From the NCBI GenBank assembly GCA_027320105.1, contig DAHVMA010000088.1:29285-93284 (forward strand): a stretch of 64,000 nucleotides of DNA. The letters run 5' to 3'. Origin of the DNA: JAKAQB01 sp027320105 (GTDB taxonomy: Bacteria; Actinomycetota; Acidimicrobiia; Acidimicrobiales; Palsa-688). The notes beneath the pieces are model-generated. The model worked only from the letters and a program-made list of their open reading frames with translations, was not told where the DNA came from and ran no database searches. Of the stretch, positions 18,688-29,723 are shown one piece after another (positions within the stretch are counted from its first letter, which is position 1; every line of letters begins with the position of its first letter). A program made the position numbers and the translations under genes.

Positions 18688-20061
18688 ATGCCCCGGCTCG
18701 ACGCGATCTTCAAGGCCTACGACGTCCGGGGAACCGTCCCCGACCAGCTCGACCCTACGGTCGCCCGTGCCGTCGGGGGCGCCTTTGCCCGGTTCAGCAA
18801 GGCGTCTGCGATCGTGGTGGGCCGGGACATGCGCCCTTCTGGACCAGAGCTGGTCGACGCCTTCGCGTCCGGCGCCACCGACGCCGGCGCCGACGTCGTC
18901 CTCCTCGGGCTCACCTCGACCGACGAGCTGTACTACGCGTCCGGGGCGCTGGATGCCCCAGGAGCGATGTTCACCGCGTCCCACAACCCGGCCCAGTACA
19001 ACGGGATCAAGCTCTGCCTGGGCGGCGCCCGCCCGGTGGGATCCGAGTCCGGGCTCGCCGCCATCCGGGCCGACGTCGAGGCCCAACTGCGGGGCGACGG
19101 CGGTCCGCCCGCTGGCCCTGGTCGGCTGGGATCGGTGAGGCAGCTTGACGTGCTCGCCGACTACGCGGCCAAGGTGCGGTCGCTCGTCGACCTGGAGCGG
19201 CTGCGCCCCCTGAAAGTCGTCGCCGACACCGCCAACGGTATGGGCGGCCTGGTGGTGCCCGCTGTTTTCGACCGCCTTCCCTTCGCCCTCGAGATCCTCT
19301 TCGGCGAGCTCGACGGCACGTTCCCAAACCATCCCGCCGATCCCATCCAGCCCGCCAACCTGGTGGCGCTCCGTGACCGTGTGACGGCCACGGGTGCCGA
19401 CGTCGGGCTCGCCTTCGACGGCGACGCCGACCGGTGCTTCCTCGTGGACGACAGCGGCGAGCCCGTGTCAGGCTCCACGACCACCGCAATGGTGGCCAAG
19501 TCGATGCTCGAGAAGCACCCCGGGGCGACGATCCTGTACAACCTCATCTGCTCCAAGGCCGTCCCCGAGATCGTCCGGGAAAGCGGTGGCACACCGATCC
19601 GGACCCGCGTCGGCCACTCGTTCATAAAGGGGGTCATGGCGGAGACGGGCGCGGTGTTCGGCGGCGAGCACTCGGGCCACTACTACTTCGCCGACAACTA
19701 CCGCGCCGACTCCGGCTGCATCGCGGCGTTGGTCGTGCTCGAGATGCTGTCCGCCACTGGCCGTTCCCTGTCGGACCTCCGGCGTGACTTCGAACGCTAC
19801 GCCGACTCCGGGGAGATCAATACGGAGGTCACCGATCCGCTGGCTGTGATCGAGGCCGTCGCTGCCCACTTCGGAGAGGCTGCGCCCGGCGCCACGCAGG
19901 ACCGCACCGACGGGCTCACCGTCGACCTCGGGTCCTGGTGGTTCAACCTCCGGCCCTCCAACACCGAGCCGCTACTGCGGCTCAACATCGAGGCCGACAC
20001 CGGCGAGGAATGTGCCGCACGGGCCGCCGAGGTGACCTTGCTGCTACAGGAGGTGTCGTAG
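18688..20061 (+). CDS. manB: Phosphomannomutase/phosphoglucomutase
   Basis: Alpha-D-phosphohexomutase of 457 residues interconverting hexose 1- and 6-phosphates, feeding GDP-mannose and other sugar nucleotides. All four family motifs are present: substrate approach KAYDVRGTVP, the phosphoserine loop FTASHNPAQYNGIK, the metal loop FDGDADRCF and the sugar loop GGEHSGHYYF. The phosphate-binding RPSNTEPLLRLN ends the protein. The ATG at 18688 is chosen over the upstream GTG because family homology begins at once. It is followed after two bases by the Trm112 gene, and then the sugar isomerase, matching the mycobacterial order. Confidence 0.93.
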   Translation: MPRLDAIFKAYDVRGTVPDQLDPTVARAVGGAFARFSKASAIVVGRDMRPSGPELVDAFASGATDAGADVVLLGLTSTDELYYASGALDAPGAMFTASHNPAQYNGIKLCLGGARPVGSESGLAAIRADVEAQLRGDGGPPAGPGRLGSVRQLDVLADYAAKVRSLVDLERLRPLKVVADTANGMGGLVVPAVFDRLPFALEILFGELDGTFPNHPADPIQPANLVALRDRVTATGADVGLAFDGDADRCFLVDDSGEPVSGSTTTAMVAKSMLEKHPGATILYNLICSKAVPEIVRESGGTPIRTRVGHSFIKGVMAETGAVFGGEHSGHYYFADNYRADSGCIAALVVLEMLSATGRSLSDLRRDFERYADSGEINTEVTDPLAVIEAVAAHFGEAAPGATQDRTDGLTVDLGSWWFNLRPSNTEPLLRLNIEADTGEECAARAAEVTLLLQEVS

Positions 20062-20063
20062 CC

Positions 20064-20309
20064 ATGCCGCTCGATCCACTCCTTCTCGAGATCCTTGCCT
20101 GCCCGGAGGACAAGGGTCCGTTGCTCTACTTCCCCGACGAGAGCTCGCTCTACAACCCTCGCCTCCGCCGGCGCTACGACGTGCAGGACGACATCCCGGT
20201 GATGCTCGTGGAGGAGGCCGAGACCGTGACCGACGACGAGCATGCCCGCCTCACGTCCAAGGCCGAGCGGGAAGGCATCACTCCCACCTTCCCCGAGGGC
20301 ACGGACTGA
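20064..20309 (+). CDS. Trm112-family small protein
   Basis: Protein of 81 residues with AGGAGG before its ATG. The N-terminal LDPLLLEILACPEDKGPLLY and the later YDVQDDIPVMLVEEAE are the Trm112/YcaR core. Only one cysteine is visible, so the zinc site of eukaryotic Trm112 is not preserved. Bacterial members are thought to stabilise partner enzymes. It is wedged between manB and the isomerase with an overlap of one base with the latter, so it may serve as an accessory subunit of one of them. That is an inference from position. Confidence 0.8.
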   Translation: MPLDPLLLEILACPEDKGPLLYFPDESSLYNPRLRRRYDVQDDIPVMLVEEAETVTDDEHARLTSKAEREGITPTFPEGTD

Positions 20310-21343
20310 TGGCGGTCCTCGACACGGTCGGCATGTTTGATCTCACCGCCACCTGGCCGGAGCAGGTTGCGGCCGCAGCTGCCGCCTCCGCCGGCCTCGA
20401 GGGGCTGCCCGACGCGGACGCAGTAGAGCAGGTTGTCGTGCTCGGGATGGGCGGCAGCGGCTTCACCGGCGACGTGGTCACCGCCGTGGCTTCCCCGCTG
20501 GTGCCCGTGCCGGTGCTGGTCGTCAAGTCGTACGAGTGCCCCGCCTTCGTCGGCGACAACACCCTGGTCTTCGCTGTCTCCGCGTCCGGCAACACCGAAG
20601 AGACGATCCAGGCAGCGTCCGACGCGGCCGTCGCCGGCGCACACATGGTGGTCGTCACCGGCGGCGGTGAGCTCGCCCACCTGGCAACGAGCTGGGGCGC
20701 CCCCCTGGTGACCATCCCGGCGGACATCCCGCAGCCTCGCGCTGCGCTCGGGTCGATGGCGATCCCACCACTCGTGGTACTGGAAGACGTCGGTCTCTTC
20801 CGGGGTGCCTCGTACTGGATCGGCGAGGCGGTGGAACAGTTGAAGCGACGCCGGGACGAGCTCTCCGTGGCGGGAGACACCAGCGCCGCCGCCGAGGTGG
20901 CGCGCCTGATCGGGGCAACCATCCCGGTCATCCACGGCGGTGGGGCTGTAGGCGCCGCCGCCGCGGGGAGGTGGCGTACGCAGGTCAACGAGAACGCCAA
21001 GCGGCTCGCCTTCTCGTCCCCCCAGCCGGAGCTGTGCCACAACGAGGTGTGCGGCTGGGCGCCACCCGGCGGCGCCGTGTCTGCCGGGTTCACGGCGGTG
21101 GAGCTACGCCACGACGGCGAGCACCCCCAGGTGAGCCGTCGCTTCGAGCTGGTGCGGGAGATCCTGCTCCGCTCCGGTACGGAGGTGGTGGAGATCCGTG
21201 CTGACGGCGACGGTGACCTCGCCCAGTTGCTCGACCTGGTCATGTTCGGCGACTACGTGTCGCTCTGGCTGGCCGCAGGTGCTGGCGTCGATCCCGGACC
21301 GGTCCCTGTGCTCGCCGACCTGAGGCAGCAGCTGACGGCCTGA
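20309..21343 (+). CDS. Bifunctional phosphoglucose/phosphomannose isomerase, SIS domains
   Basis: Isomerase of 344 residues that would interconvert fructose 6-phosphate with glucose 6- and mannose 6-phosphate, supplying the mutase upstream. Two sugar-isomerase (SIS) folds are visible. The first has VVLGMGGSGFTGD and the Ser/Thr cluster AVSASGNTEETI. The second has IPVIHGGGAVGAAAAGRW and RTQVNENAK. The catalytic Glu/His region is in PELCHNEVCGWAPP. The ATG overlaps the Trm112 stop. It resembles the archaeal-type bifunctional enzyme also present next to manB in mycobacteria. Confidence 0.9.
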   Translation: MAVLDTVGMFDLTATWPEQVAAAAAASAGLEGLPDADAVEQVVVLGMGGSGFTGDVVTAVASPLVPVPVLVVKSYECPAFVGDNTLVFAVSASGNTEETIQAASDAAVAGAHMVVVTGGGELAHLATSWGAPLVTIPADIPQPRAALGSMAIPPLVVLEDVGLFRGASYWIGEAVEQLKRRRDELSVAGDTSAAAEVARLIGATIPVIHGGGAVGAAAAGRWRTQVNENAKRLAFSSPQPELCHNEVCGWAPPGGAVSAGFTAVELRHDGEHPQVSRRFELVREILLRSGTEVVEIRADGDGDLAQLLDLVMFGDYVSLWLAAGAGVDPGPVPVLADLRQQLTA

Positions 21344-21362
21344 CCGCGGGCACCCGTATACT
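21332..21362 (+). promoter_or_regulatory. Promoter for the candidate structured RNA
   Basis: A near-consensus -10 TATACT at 21357-21362 lies just after the isomerase stop codon. A possible -35 CTGACG is at 21332-21337, with a rather long 19-base spacer. Transcription would begin at about 21369-21371, exactly at the first base of the long terminal helix described in the next entry. Confidence 0.55.
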
Positions 21363-21368
21363 CTCGTG

Positions 21369-21623
21369 CCGGGCCCCAGCGGGTCTGTGGTTGCAAGTCG
21401 AAGCCAGTCGCAGGCGAAACGATCCACGTAAGGCGACTCGTGGTCGCCGAGCACGGTGCGGTTTAGAGGTAAGTCCTGCCCGCCGAGGGGCCACCGTGGC
21501 CCCCCGGCGGAGACGGCCCTACGTGGGGTCACCGGTGGTGTTGGGCGCGAGCCGCCACCGCCGGCCCAGCACGGTTGCAGCAGGCGGGTGTGGGGACGAA
21601 GACCAGGTCAGCCGCTGGGGCCT
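21369..21623 (+). ncRNA. Candidate structured RNA of about 250 nt, family not identified
   Basis: The stretch between the isomerase and regulator genes is closed by a perfect 11-base helix, GGCCCCAGCGG at 21372-21382 with CCGCTGGGGCC at 21612-21622. GGTCT (21382-21386) can extend it after a bulge by pairing with AGACC (21600-21604). Inside are a hairpin GGCGAC/GTCGCC at about 21432-21448 and a long helix at about 21480-21510 (CCGCCG and GGGGCCAC with their complements). A further GC helix lies near 21533-21560. No convincing frame crosses it. It could be an independent 6S-like RNA or the leader of the regulator gene 55 bases on. It lacks the signature sequences of RNase P RNA, tmRNA and SRP RNA. 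Confidence 0.55.
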
Positions 21624-21677
21624 TCTCGCAGTGACTGATCCACTCGGGCTGCTCCGCGGGTACTACCGTGAGCGGCC

Positions 21678-22376
21678 GTGAGCATCGCCGGCGCAGAGCC
21701 CGACGAGGTCATCCGGGTGCTGATCGCAGACGACCAGGCGCTCTTCCGGCGTGGAGTGTTCGTGGTGTTGGCCGGCGAGGATGGCATCAAGGTCGTGGCG
21801 GAGGTCGACAACGGCGAGGACGCCGTTGCCCGCGCCGAGCAACTCGCACCCGACGTGGTCCTCATGGACGTCCGCATGCCCCGCCTCTCCGGCATCGAGG
21901 CCGCCAGGGAGGTCCGAGACCTGCTGCCCACGACCAAGATCCTGATGCTCACTGTGAGTGACGAGGAGGACGACCTCTACGAGGCGATCAAAGCCGGGGC
22001 CAACGGCTACTTGCTCAAGGAGATCTCCGTCGAGGAGGTGGCCGAGGCTATCCGCGCTGTCGTGCAGGGCCAGTCCCTCATCTCGCCGTCGATGGCCTCC
22101 AAGCTCCTCAACGAGTTCAACGCCCTGGCCCGGAGGGCGGCCCAGCAGGAGCAGGTGTCGGCACCGGTGCTCACCGCCCGGGAGCTCCAGGTGCTGAAAC
22201 TCGTCGCCCGCGGCCTGTCCAACCGGGAGGTCGCGGAAGAGTTGTTCATATCCGAGAACACAGTGAAGAACCACGTGCGGAACATCCTGGAGAAGCTTCA
22301 CCTCCACTCACGCATGGAGGCGGTGATGTACGCCGTCCGGAAGCGGCTCCTCGACCCACACCACCCCGAGGCGTAG
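21678..22376 (+). CDS. NarL/FixJ-type orphan response regulator
   Basis: Two-component transcription factor of 232 residues, GTG start. The receiver contains the acidic pair in VLIADDQALFR, phospho-acceptor Asp64 in VLMDVRMPRLSG and Lys in NGYLLKEIS. The LuxR-type helix-turn-helix is canonical: TARELQVLKLVARGLSNREVA, ISENTVKNHVRNILEKLHLH in two parts. No sensor kinase is adjacent, so its partner must be encoded elsewhere. Closely similar regulators are widespread in Actinomycetota. The structured RNA immediately upstream makes post-transcriptional control possible. Confidence 0.9.
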   Translation: MSIAGAEPDEVIRVLIADDQALFRRGVFVVLAGEDGIKVVAEVDNGEDAVARAEQLAPDVVLMDVRMPRLSGIEAAREVRDLLPTTKILMLTVSDEEDDLYEAIKAGANGYLLKEISVEEVAEAIRAVVQGQSLISPSMASKLLNEFNALARRAAQQEQVSAPVLTARELQVLKLVARGLSNREVAEELFISENTVKNHVRNILEKLHLHSRMEAVMYAVRKRLLDPHHPEA

Positions 22377-22431
22377 CACGCTCGCCGCTTTGCGTGGCGA
22401 TCCGGGGCGGCGAAGGGCTCCCAGAAGCTCG

Positions 22432-22512
22432 AACCGCGCGCAGCAGCTGGTACTGCGCGCATAGACGACGCCATTTGGTCGGCTGTGCGCGCGGTTGCTC
22501 TCGGTGCGCGCG
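22432..22512. repeat. Dispersed GCGCGC element, copy A
   Basis: An 81-base intergenic element with four GCGCGC blocks separated by 12, 25 and 12 bases. The same architecture, the same AACCGCGCGCA opening and the shared AGACGACG in the middle spacer occur in copy B at 32047-32127. Spacer sequences otherwise differ while lengths are identical, which suggests that the spacing or symmetry is selected. It lies between the response regulator and the end of the DUF2079 gene. A protein-binding or chromosome-organising site, or a folded RNA, are possibilities. Confidence 0.6.
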
Positions 22513-22627
22513 GCAAGGCGCCGGCGGGGGGTGTGGCGCCGGCGGCGGGGGGGTGTGGGGCCGGTGCGCGCGGCAAGGCGCCGGCGGGCGCGGCAAGGCG
22601 CCGGCGGGCGCGGCAAGGCGCCGGCGG
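22508..22627. repeat. Short tandem repeat, 20-base unit
   Basis: GCGCGGCAAGGCGCCGGCGG occurs once at 22508-22527 and three times in direct tandem at 22568-22587, 22588-22607 and 22608-22627. The first copy starts within the last block of the GCGCGC element. The units are identical, pointing to recent slippage or unequal crossing-over. The unit contains the palindrome GGCGCC. Coding frames across it are low-complexity artefacts. Confidence 0.8.
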
Positions 22628-22637
22628 GGTGGCGGAC

Positions 22638-24104
22638 TCAGCGCCGCTTCCACAACGTCGCCACGGCGTTGCCGGCGACGACGCGGAAGTCGGGCTGGAG
22701 GGAGTGCAGCAGGGCGCGCCCGGGGGTGTCGGGGAGCACGGTCGGTAGGAACAGGTACTGCACCTGGCCGGCGAAGGGCAGGCGCTTGCCTTCCTCGGTG
22801 TAGAGCCCCCAGTACTGGGCGGCGAACGGCGTGGGCCACTGGTAGCAGCGCAGCCGGTGGTCGACGTGCGGCACGTAGTTGTAGTAGGCGGAGACGGCGG
22901 CGCCGGGCGGCAGGTCACGGCGGATGGCGTTGATGGCGGCGACCTGCGGGCTCGAGGGCGACCAGTGGGGGTAGGTCTGGCGCGACCACGGCGCCAGCCC
23001 CCACAACGTCCCGCACGCGAGGGCGCAGGCGAACGAGACGCCGGCGAAGAGCACCCGCCGGCGGGGGGTCCCCAGCCGGGAGACCGCCCACACGGTGCCG
23101 AGCGCCAGCACCGGCTCGATGGCGAGGCTGTAGTGGTACCGGATCTCGTGCATGTAGGGGAAGGTGCTGATGAAGTTCTCGAGGAAGTTCAGCACCCCGA
23201 TCAGCGCCACCTCGGGGGCGAGCAGCCACACCCACCCGAACGACGACCCGAGCTGCCACAGGTACCAGAGCTGGTTCCCGGAGCGGATGTACCGCCACAG
23301 GCGCAGCGGGTGGGTGAGGGTGGTCGTCACGAGCCCGCCGGCCCCCCCGAACGGCAGCCGGCTCAGGTAGAACCCCATGTCCCCCAGCAGGAGCCGGATG
23401 ACCACGAGGTAGTCGAGGGCCATCGAGGCGAGGGCGCCGACCACGATGCGGGCCCCCCAGCGCCAGTTCCGCCGGGCAGCGACCCACACGCCGAGGGGGG
23501 CCATCAGCAGGGCCGTGTCCTCCTTCACGAGCAGCCCGAGCACGACGCCCACCGCCAGCAGGCGCCCGTTGCCCACGACGGCGGCGTAGACGGCCAGCGA
23601 CATGGCGAGCACGAGGAAGCACTCGGGATGGAACTGCTCCAAGTTGCCGTACTGCAGCGCCGGGTTGAGCAGGAAGGCGGCGGTGAGAAGGGTGGCGATC
23701 AGCGTGCTGTCGGTGAGCCGGCGGCCCAGCAGGTAGACGGGGACGGCGGCGCCGGCGATGAGTGCCGCCTGCAGGACGAGCAGCGTCTGGGCGTAGGGGG
23801 CGATCCAGTAGAGCGGCACGGCGAGGAGCAGCACGAAGTCGGTGTGATCGCCCCACAGGTTGCGGCCCATCACGGTGACGAACGGGGCGTGGAAGCGGCT
23901 CAGCAGCCACACTCCCTGGTCGAAGATGCCGAGGTCGTAGCCGCCCGTCCCGTAACCGTCGTTGACGGCGACGCTCAGGTGCGTGAACCACACGAAGTAG
24001 GCGGCGACGAGGGCGCCGGCAGGCGCGTGGGACCAGATGTGCGTCGACGCTCGACGGGACGAAAGAGCGGCCCGTCGCCTCCCCACCACGAGCTGCCCTT
24101 GCAC
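22638..24104 (-). CDS. DUF2079 polytopic membrane protein
   Basis: Integral membrane protein of 488 residues. The GTG at 24104 is chosen; the open frame continues far upstream, but that part is antisense to secA. After a basic N-terminus there are about 10 hydrophobic helices. Family landmarks are NDGYGTGGYDLGIFDQGVW, RNLWGDHTDF, LEQFHPECFLV and a C-terminal soluble part beginning INAIRRDLPPGAAVSA. DUF2079 proteins resemble GT-C glycosyltransferases, with the DLGIFDQ Asp in the first extracytoplasmic loop, so transfer from a polyprenyl-phosphate sugar is likely but unproven. It is divergent from secA with 60 bases between. Confidence 0.8.
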   Translation of the reverse strand: MQGQLVVGRRRAALSSRRASTHIWSHAPAGALVAAYFVWFTHLSVAVNDGYGTGGYDLGIFDQGVWLLSRFHAPFVTVMGRNLWGDHTDFVLLLAVPLYWIAPYAQTLLVLQAALIAGAAVPVYLLGRRLTDSTLIATLLTAAFLLNPALQYGNLEQFHPECFLVLAMSLAVYAAVVGNGRLLAVGVVLGLLVKEDTALLMAPLGVWVAARRNWRWGARIVVGALASMALDYLVVIRLLLGDMGFYLSRLPFGGAGGLVTTTLTHPLRLWRYIRSGNQLWYLWQLGSSFGWVWLLAPEVALIGVLNFLENFISTFPYMHEIRYHYSLAIEPVLALGTVWAVSRLGTPRRRVLFAGVSFACALACGTLWGLAPWSRQTYPHWSPSSPQVAAINAIRRDLPPGAAVSAYYNYVPHVDHRLRCYQWPTPFAAQYWGLYTEEGKRLPFAGQVQYLFLPTVLPDTPGRALLHSLQPDFRVVAGNAVATLWKRR

Positions 24105-24164
24105 CGCTCGCAGGTTAGGGGGGCTGGTGGGAACGGGGGACGGCCACCGGTACCATGACCGTTC

Positions 24165-26930
<2,766 letters not shown>

Positions 26931-26933
26931 CAC

Positions 26934-28058
26934 GTGCCTGACTGGAGCGACGAGATGCGGCGCGCCCGCAAGCGCCTGGAGGAGGCCGGGGGGTACCTCG
27001 ACCTGGCAGGCCTGCGCCGGCGGCGAACCGAGCTCGAGGTGGAGATGGGCCGGCCCGACCTATGGGACGACACCGCCCACGGCCGGCGGGTGAGCCGTGA
27101 GTACGGACAGGTCAACGCTGACGTGGAGCTGCTCGACGGCCTCGAGGCCCGGCTCGCCGACGTCGAGACGCTCCTCGAGCTCCTGCGGGAGGCCGACGCC
27201 GAGGAGGCCGCCGGGCTCGGGGTGGAGGCGGGCGACGAGCTGCGGCGGGCGGAGGCGGAGCTGGACCGCCTCGAGCTGCGGTCCCTCTTCACGGGGGAGC
27301 ACGACGAGGGCGACGCGGTCTGCGAGATCCACGCCAAAGACGGCGGCACCGACGCTCAGGACTGGGCGGAGATGATGCTGCGCATGTACCAGCGCTGGGC
27401 GGACCGGCGGGGCTTCGAGCTCGAGGTGGACGAGGTGAGCCCGGGGCAGGAGGCGGGGATCCTGTCGGCGACGTTCATCATCCGTGGCCGCTACGCCAAC
27501 GGCCTGCTCGCCTCCGAGCGGGGCGTCCACCGGCTGGTACGGATCTCGCCGTTCGACGCCCAGGCGCGGCGCCAGACGAGCTTCGCCACCTTCAGAGCCG
27601 TGCCGTTCCTGGAGGAGGCGGGGGAGGTCGAGATCGACGAGAAGGACCTCCGCATCGACACCTACCGGTCCCAGGGTGCCGGCGGCCAGCACGTCAACGT
27701 GACGGACTCGGCCGTGCGCATCACCCACCTGCCCACCGGCATCGTCGTCGCCGTGCAGAACGAGCGCAGCCAGTTCCAGAACAAGGCCAAGGCCATGCAG
27801 ATCCTGGCCGCCCGGATCGCCGAGCAGGCCCGGGAGGAGCGGGCGGCGGAGATGGAGGCGCTGGCCGGGCCGAAGAAGATGGTGGGGTGGGGCTCTCAGA
27901 TCCGGTCGTACGTGCTGGCCCCCTACCAGCAGGTGAAGGACCACCGCAGCGACCACGAGACCGGCAACGTGACGGCGGTCCTCGATGGAGACCTCGACCC
28001 GTTCATGGAGGCCTTCCTCCGGTGGCGGCGGGCCGGTGGTGACGTGGCGGCGGGCTGA
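26934..28058 (+). CDS. prfB: Peptide chain release factor 2
   Basis: Class I release factor of 374 residues that reads UAA and UGA and triggers peptidyl-tRNA hydrolysis. The catalytic GGQ is in RSQGAGGQHVNVTDSAVRI (methylation target Gln) and the RF2-specific SPF anticodon-like tripeptide is in LVRISPFDAQARRQ. The whole protein is read in one frame from GTG, so the programmed +1 frameshift known from many bacterial prfB genes is absent, as is usual in Actinomycetota. The secA-prfB-ftsE-ftsX order is conserved in many actinobacteria. Confidence 0.97.
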   Translation: MPDWSDEMRRARKRLEEAGGYLDLAGLRRRRTELEVEMGRPDLWDDTAHGRRVSREYGQVNADVELLDGLEARLADVETLLELLREADAEEAAGLGVEAGDELRRAEAELDRLELRSLFTGEHDEGDAVCEIHAKDGGTDAQDWAEMMLRMYQRWADRRGFELEVDEVSPGQEAGILSATFIIRGRYANGLLASERGVHRLVRISPFDAQARRQTSFATFRAVPFLEEAGEVEIDEKDLRIDTYRSQGAGGQHVNVTDSAVRITHLPTGIVVAVQNERSQFQNKAKAMQILAARIAEQAREERAAEMEALAGPKKMVGWGSQIRSYVLAPYQQVKDHRSDHETGNVTAVLDGDLDPFMEAFLRWRRAGGDVAAG

Positions 28059-28139
28059 GCCACAGGGGGAGGCTTTCCCTGGGGTGTCCGGGAAGCTACT
28101 GTGAGCGTCGGCGTGCGGGCGGGGCGCTCCTCTTTCACC

Positions 28140-28826
28140 ATGATCCGATTCGAGAACGTTACCAAGGCCTACAAAGGCACCACGGTCGCCCTGCGGGACG
28201 TGAGCGTCGACCTCCAGAAGGGCGAGTTCGTCTTCCTCGTCGGCCCGTCCGGCTCGGGCAAGTCGACGTTCCTCCGCCTCGTCACCAAGGAGGAGGTCTC
28301 CGACGCCGGCCGGGTCTGGGTCGCCGGCAAGGAGGTCGGCTCCCTGTCGCCGTTCAAGGTCCCCTACCTCCGGCGCAACATCGGGTGCATATTCCAGGAC
28401 TTCCGGCTGCTGCCGACGAAGTCCGTGTACGAGAACGTCGCCTTCGCCCTCGAGGTGATCGGCCGCCCCCGTCACGTCGTGAAGACCCAGGTGCCCCAGA
28501 TCCTCGACCTCGTCGGCCTCGGCAAGAAGCTGCGCAACCTCCCCTCGGAGCTCTCCGGCGGTGAGCAGCAGCGGGTTGCCATCGCCCGGGCATTCGTCAA
28601 CCGCCCGCTGATCCTCCTCGCCGACGAGCCGACTGGCAACCTCGACCCGAGCACGACTGCCGGCATCATGCGGCTGCTCGACCGGATCAACAAGACGGGC
28701 ACGACGGTCGTGATGGCCACCCACGACAACACCATCGTGGACTCCATGCGCCGGCGGGTCATCGAGCTCGACCGGGGCACGGTCATCCGCGACCAGGAGC
28801 GGGGCGTCTACGGGATGGGAGCATAG
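28140..28826 (+). CDS. ftsE: Cell division ATP-binding protein FtsE
   Basis: ABC-type ATPase of 228 residues that with FtsX links the divisome to peptidoglycan hydrolases. Walker A GPSGSGKS, Q-loop IFQDFRLLP, signature LSGGEQQR, Walker B ILLADEPTGNLD and the H-loop MATHD are all intact. The ATG at 28140 begins MIRFENVTKAY, the usual FtsE start; a GTG at 28101 opens the same frame but adds unconserved residues. ftsX follows after two bases. Confidence 0.96.
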   Translation: MIRFENVTKAYKGTTVALRDVSVDLQKGEFVFLVGPSGSGKSTFLRLVTKEEVSDAGRVWVAGKEVGSLSPFKVPYLRRNIGCIFQDFRLLPTKSVYENVAFALEVIGRPRHVVKTQVPQILDLVGLGKKLRNLPSELSGGEQQRVAIARAFVNRPLILLADEPTGNLDPSTTAGIMRLLDRINKTGTTVVMATHDNTIVDSMRRRVIELDRGTVIRDQERGVYGMGA

Positions 28827-28828
28827 TT

Positions 28829-29719
28829 TTGTCCCTTTCGTCTCGATACCTCCTGCGGGAGACGGGCGACAACCTGCGCCGCAACGTGGTGATGACGGTC
28901 GCCGCCATCGTGACGATGATCGTCTCGCTCGCCGCCGCCGGCGGCGTGCTCATCATGCGCCAGGCGATCTACAAGCAGGCCATCCAGTGGCGCGGCGGTG
29001 TCGAGGTCGCCATCTTCCTCAACCCCAACGTCACCCGCAACGAGATCTCCGCCGTCGGCCAGCTCCTCGCGGAGGGCAAGGGCACGACGGTGAAGCGGTA
29101 CTTCTACGTCAACAAGGATCAGGCTTTCAAGGAGTTCAAGACGATCTTCGGCGGGGAGCCGCAGCTCATCTCGGTCATGACGCCCCAGCAGATGCCGCCG
29201 TCGTTCCGGGTCGTGCCGGTGCAGAGCAACGCCGTCACCCAGATCGGAGAGCAGTTCCAGCGCCAGCCGGGCGTGCTGCGGGTCTCCTACGCCAAGCAGG
29301 AGATCCAGGCGTTGCAGAACCGCTTCCACGTGCTGTCCGAGATCGCCGTAGCGCTGGCGATCGGCGTGATGATCGGGGCGGTCGCCCTCATCGTCAACAC
29401 CATCCAGCTCGCCATCTTCGCCCGCCGGCGGGAGGTGGCGGTGATGAAGCTGGTCGGCGCCACCAACTGGTTCATCCGCATCCCCTTCATGCTCGAGGGC
29501 CTGGTGGACGGCGTCGTCGGTGCCGGCGTGGCCTTCGTAGTCGTCTACTTCGCCCGGGACTCCATCGCGTCGTTCGTGGGCAGCGAGTCGCTCATCTCCC
29601 AGCCGCTGTACGTCACGCCCCACGAAGCGATCATGACGGGGCTGGTGATAATGGCGCTGGGTGCGGGGGTGGGGGCGCTCGGTTCGGCGTTCGCCGTGCG
29701 GCGCTTCTTGCGGGTCTGA
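28829..29719 (+). CDS. ftsX: Cell division membrane protein FtsX
   Basis: Four-helix membrane partner of FtsE, 296 residues, TTG start two bases after the ftsE stop. A first helix at about residues 21-43 is followed by a large extracytoplasmic domain (to about 165) that contacts cell-wall hydrolase regulators. Helices 2-4 fall at about 173-195, 217-240 and 262-285 with the FtsX segment FARRREVAVMKLVGATNWFI between. Length and topology are normal for actinobacterial FtsX. No secreted hydrolase follows directly; instead the next gene is on the opposite strand, so the operon ends here. Confidence 0.95.
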   Translation: MSLSSRYLLRETGDNLRRNVVMTVAAIVTMIVSLAAAGGVLIMRQAIYKQAIQWRGGVEVAIFLNPNVTRNEISAVGQLLAEGKGTTVKRYFYVNKDQAFKEFKTIFGGEPQLISVMTPQQMPPSFRVVPVQSNAVTQIGEQFQRQPGVLRVSYAKQEIQALQNRFHVLSEIAVALAIGVMIGAVALIVNTIQLAIFARRREVAVMKLVGATNWFIRIPFMLEGLVDGVVGAGVAFVVVYFARDSIASFVGSESLISQPLYVTPHEAIMTGLVIMALGAGVGALGSAFAVRRFLRV

Positions 29720-29723
29720 CTGC

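Noticed and set aside
21598..21620. SRP RNA, prompted by ACCAGGTCAG
   Set aside because: The GGAA tetraloop and AGCAGC part of the S-domain are missing.
21369..21623. RNase P RNA, prompted by GAGGTAAGTCC at about 21465
   Set aside because: The other universally conserved segments (the GGTGAAA/GTAAGAG region, the ACAGAA element and the 3' P4 strand) are absent and the length is too short.
22508..22627. CRISPR array
   Set aside because: The repeats are tandem without unique spacers, and no cas genes are present.
26934..28058. Programmed frameshift in prfB
   Set aside because: The full protein including the N-terminal domain is encoded in one frame; there is no in-frame UGA near the start.
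28101..28139. Upstream GTG start for ftsE
   Set aside because: It would add 13 unconserved residues; the ATG at 28140 gives the standard FtsE N-terminus.
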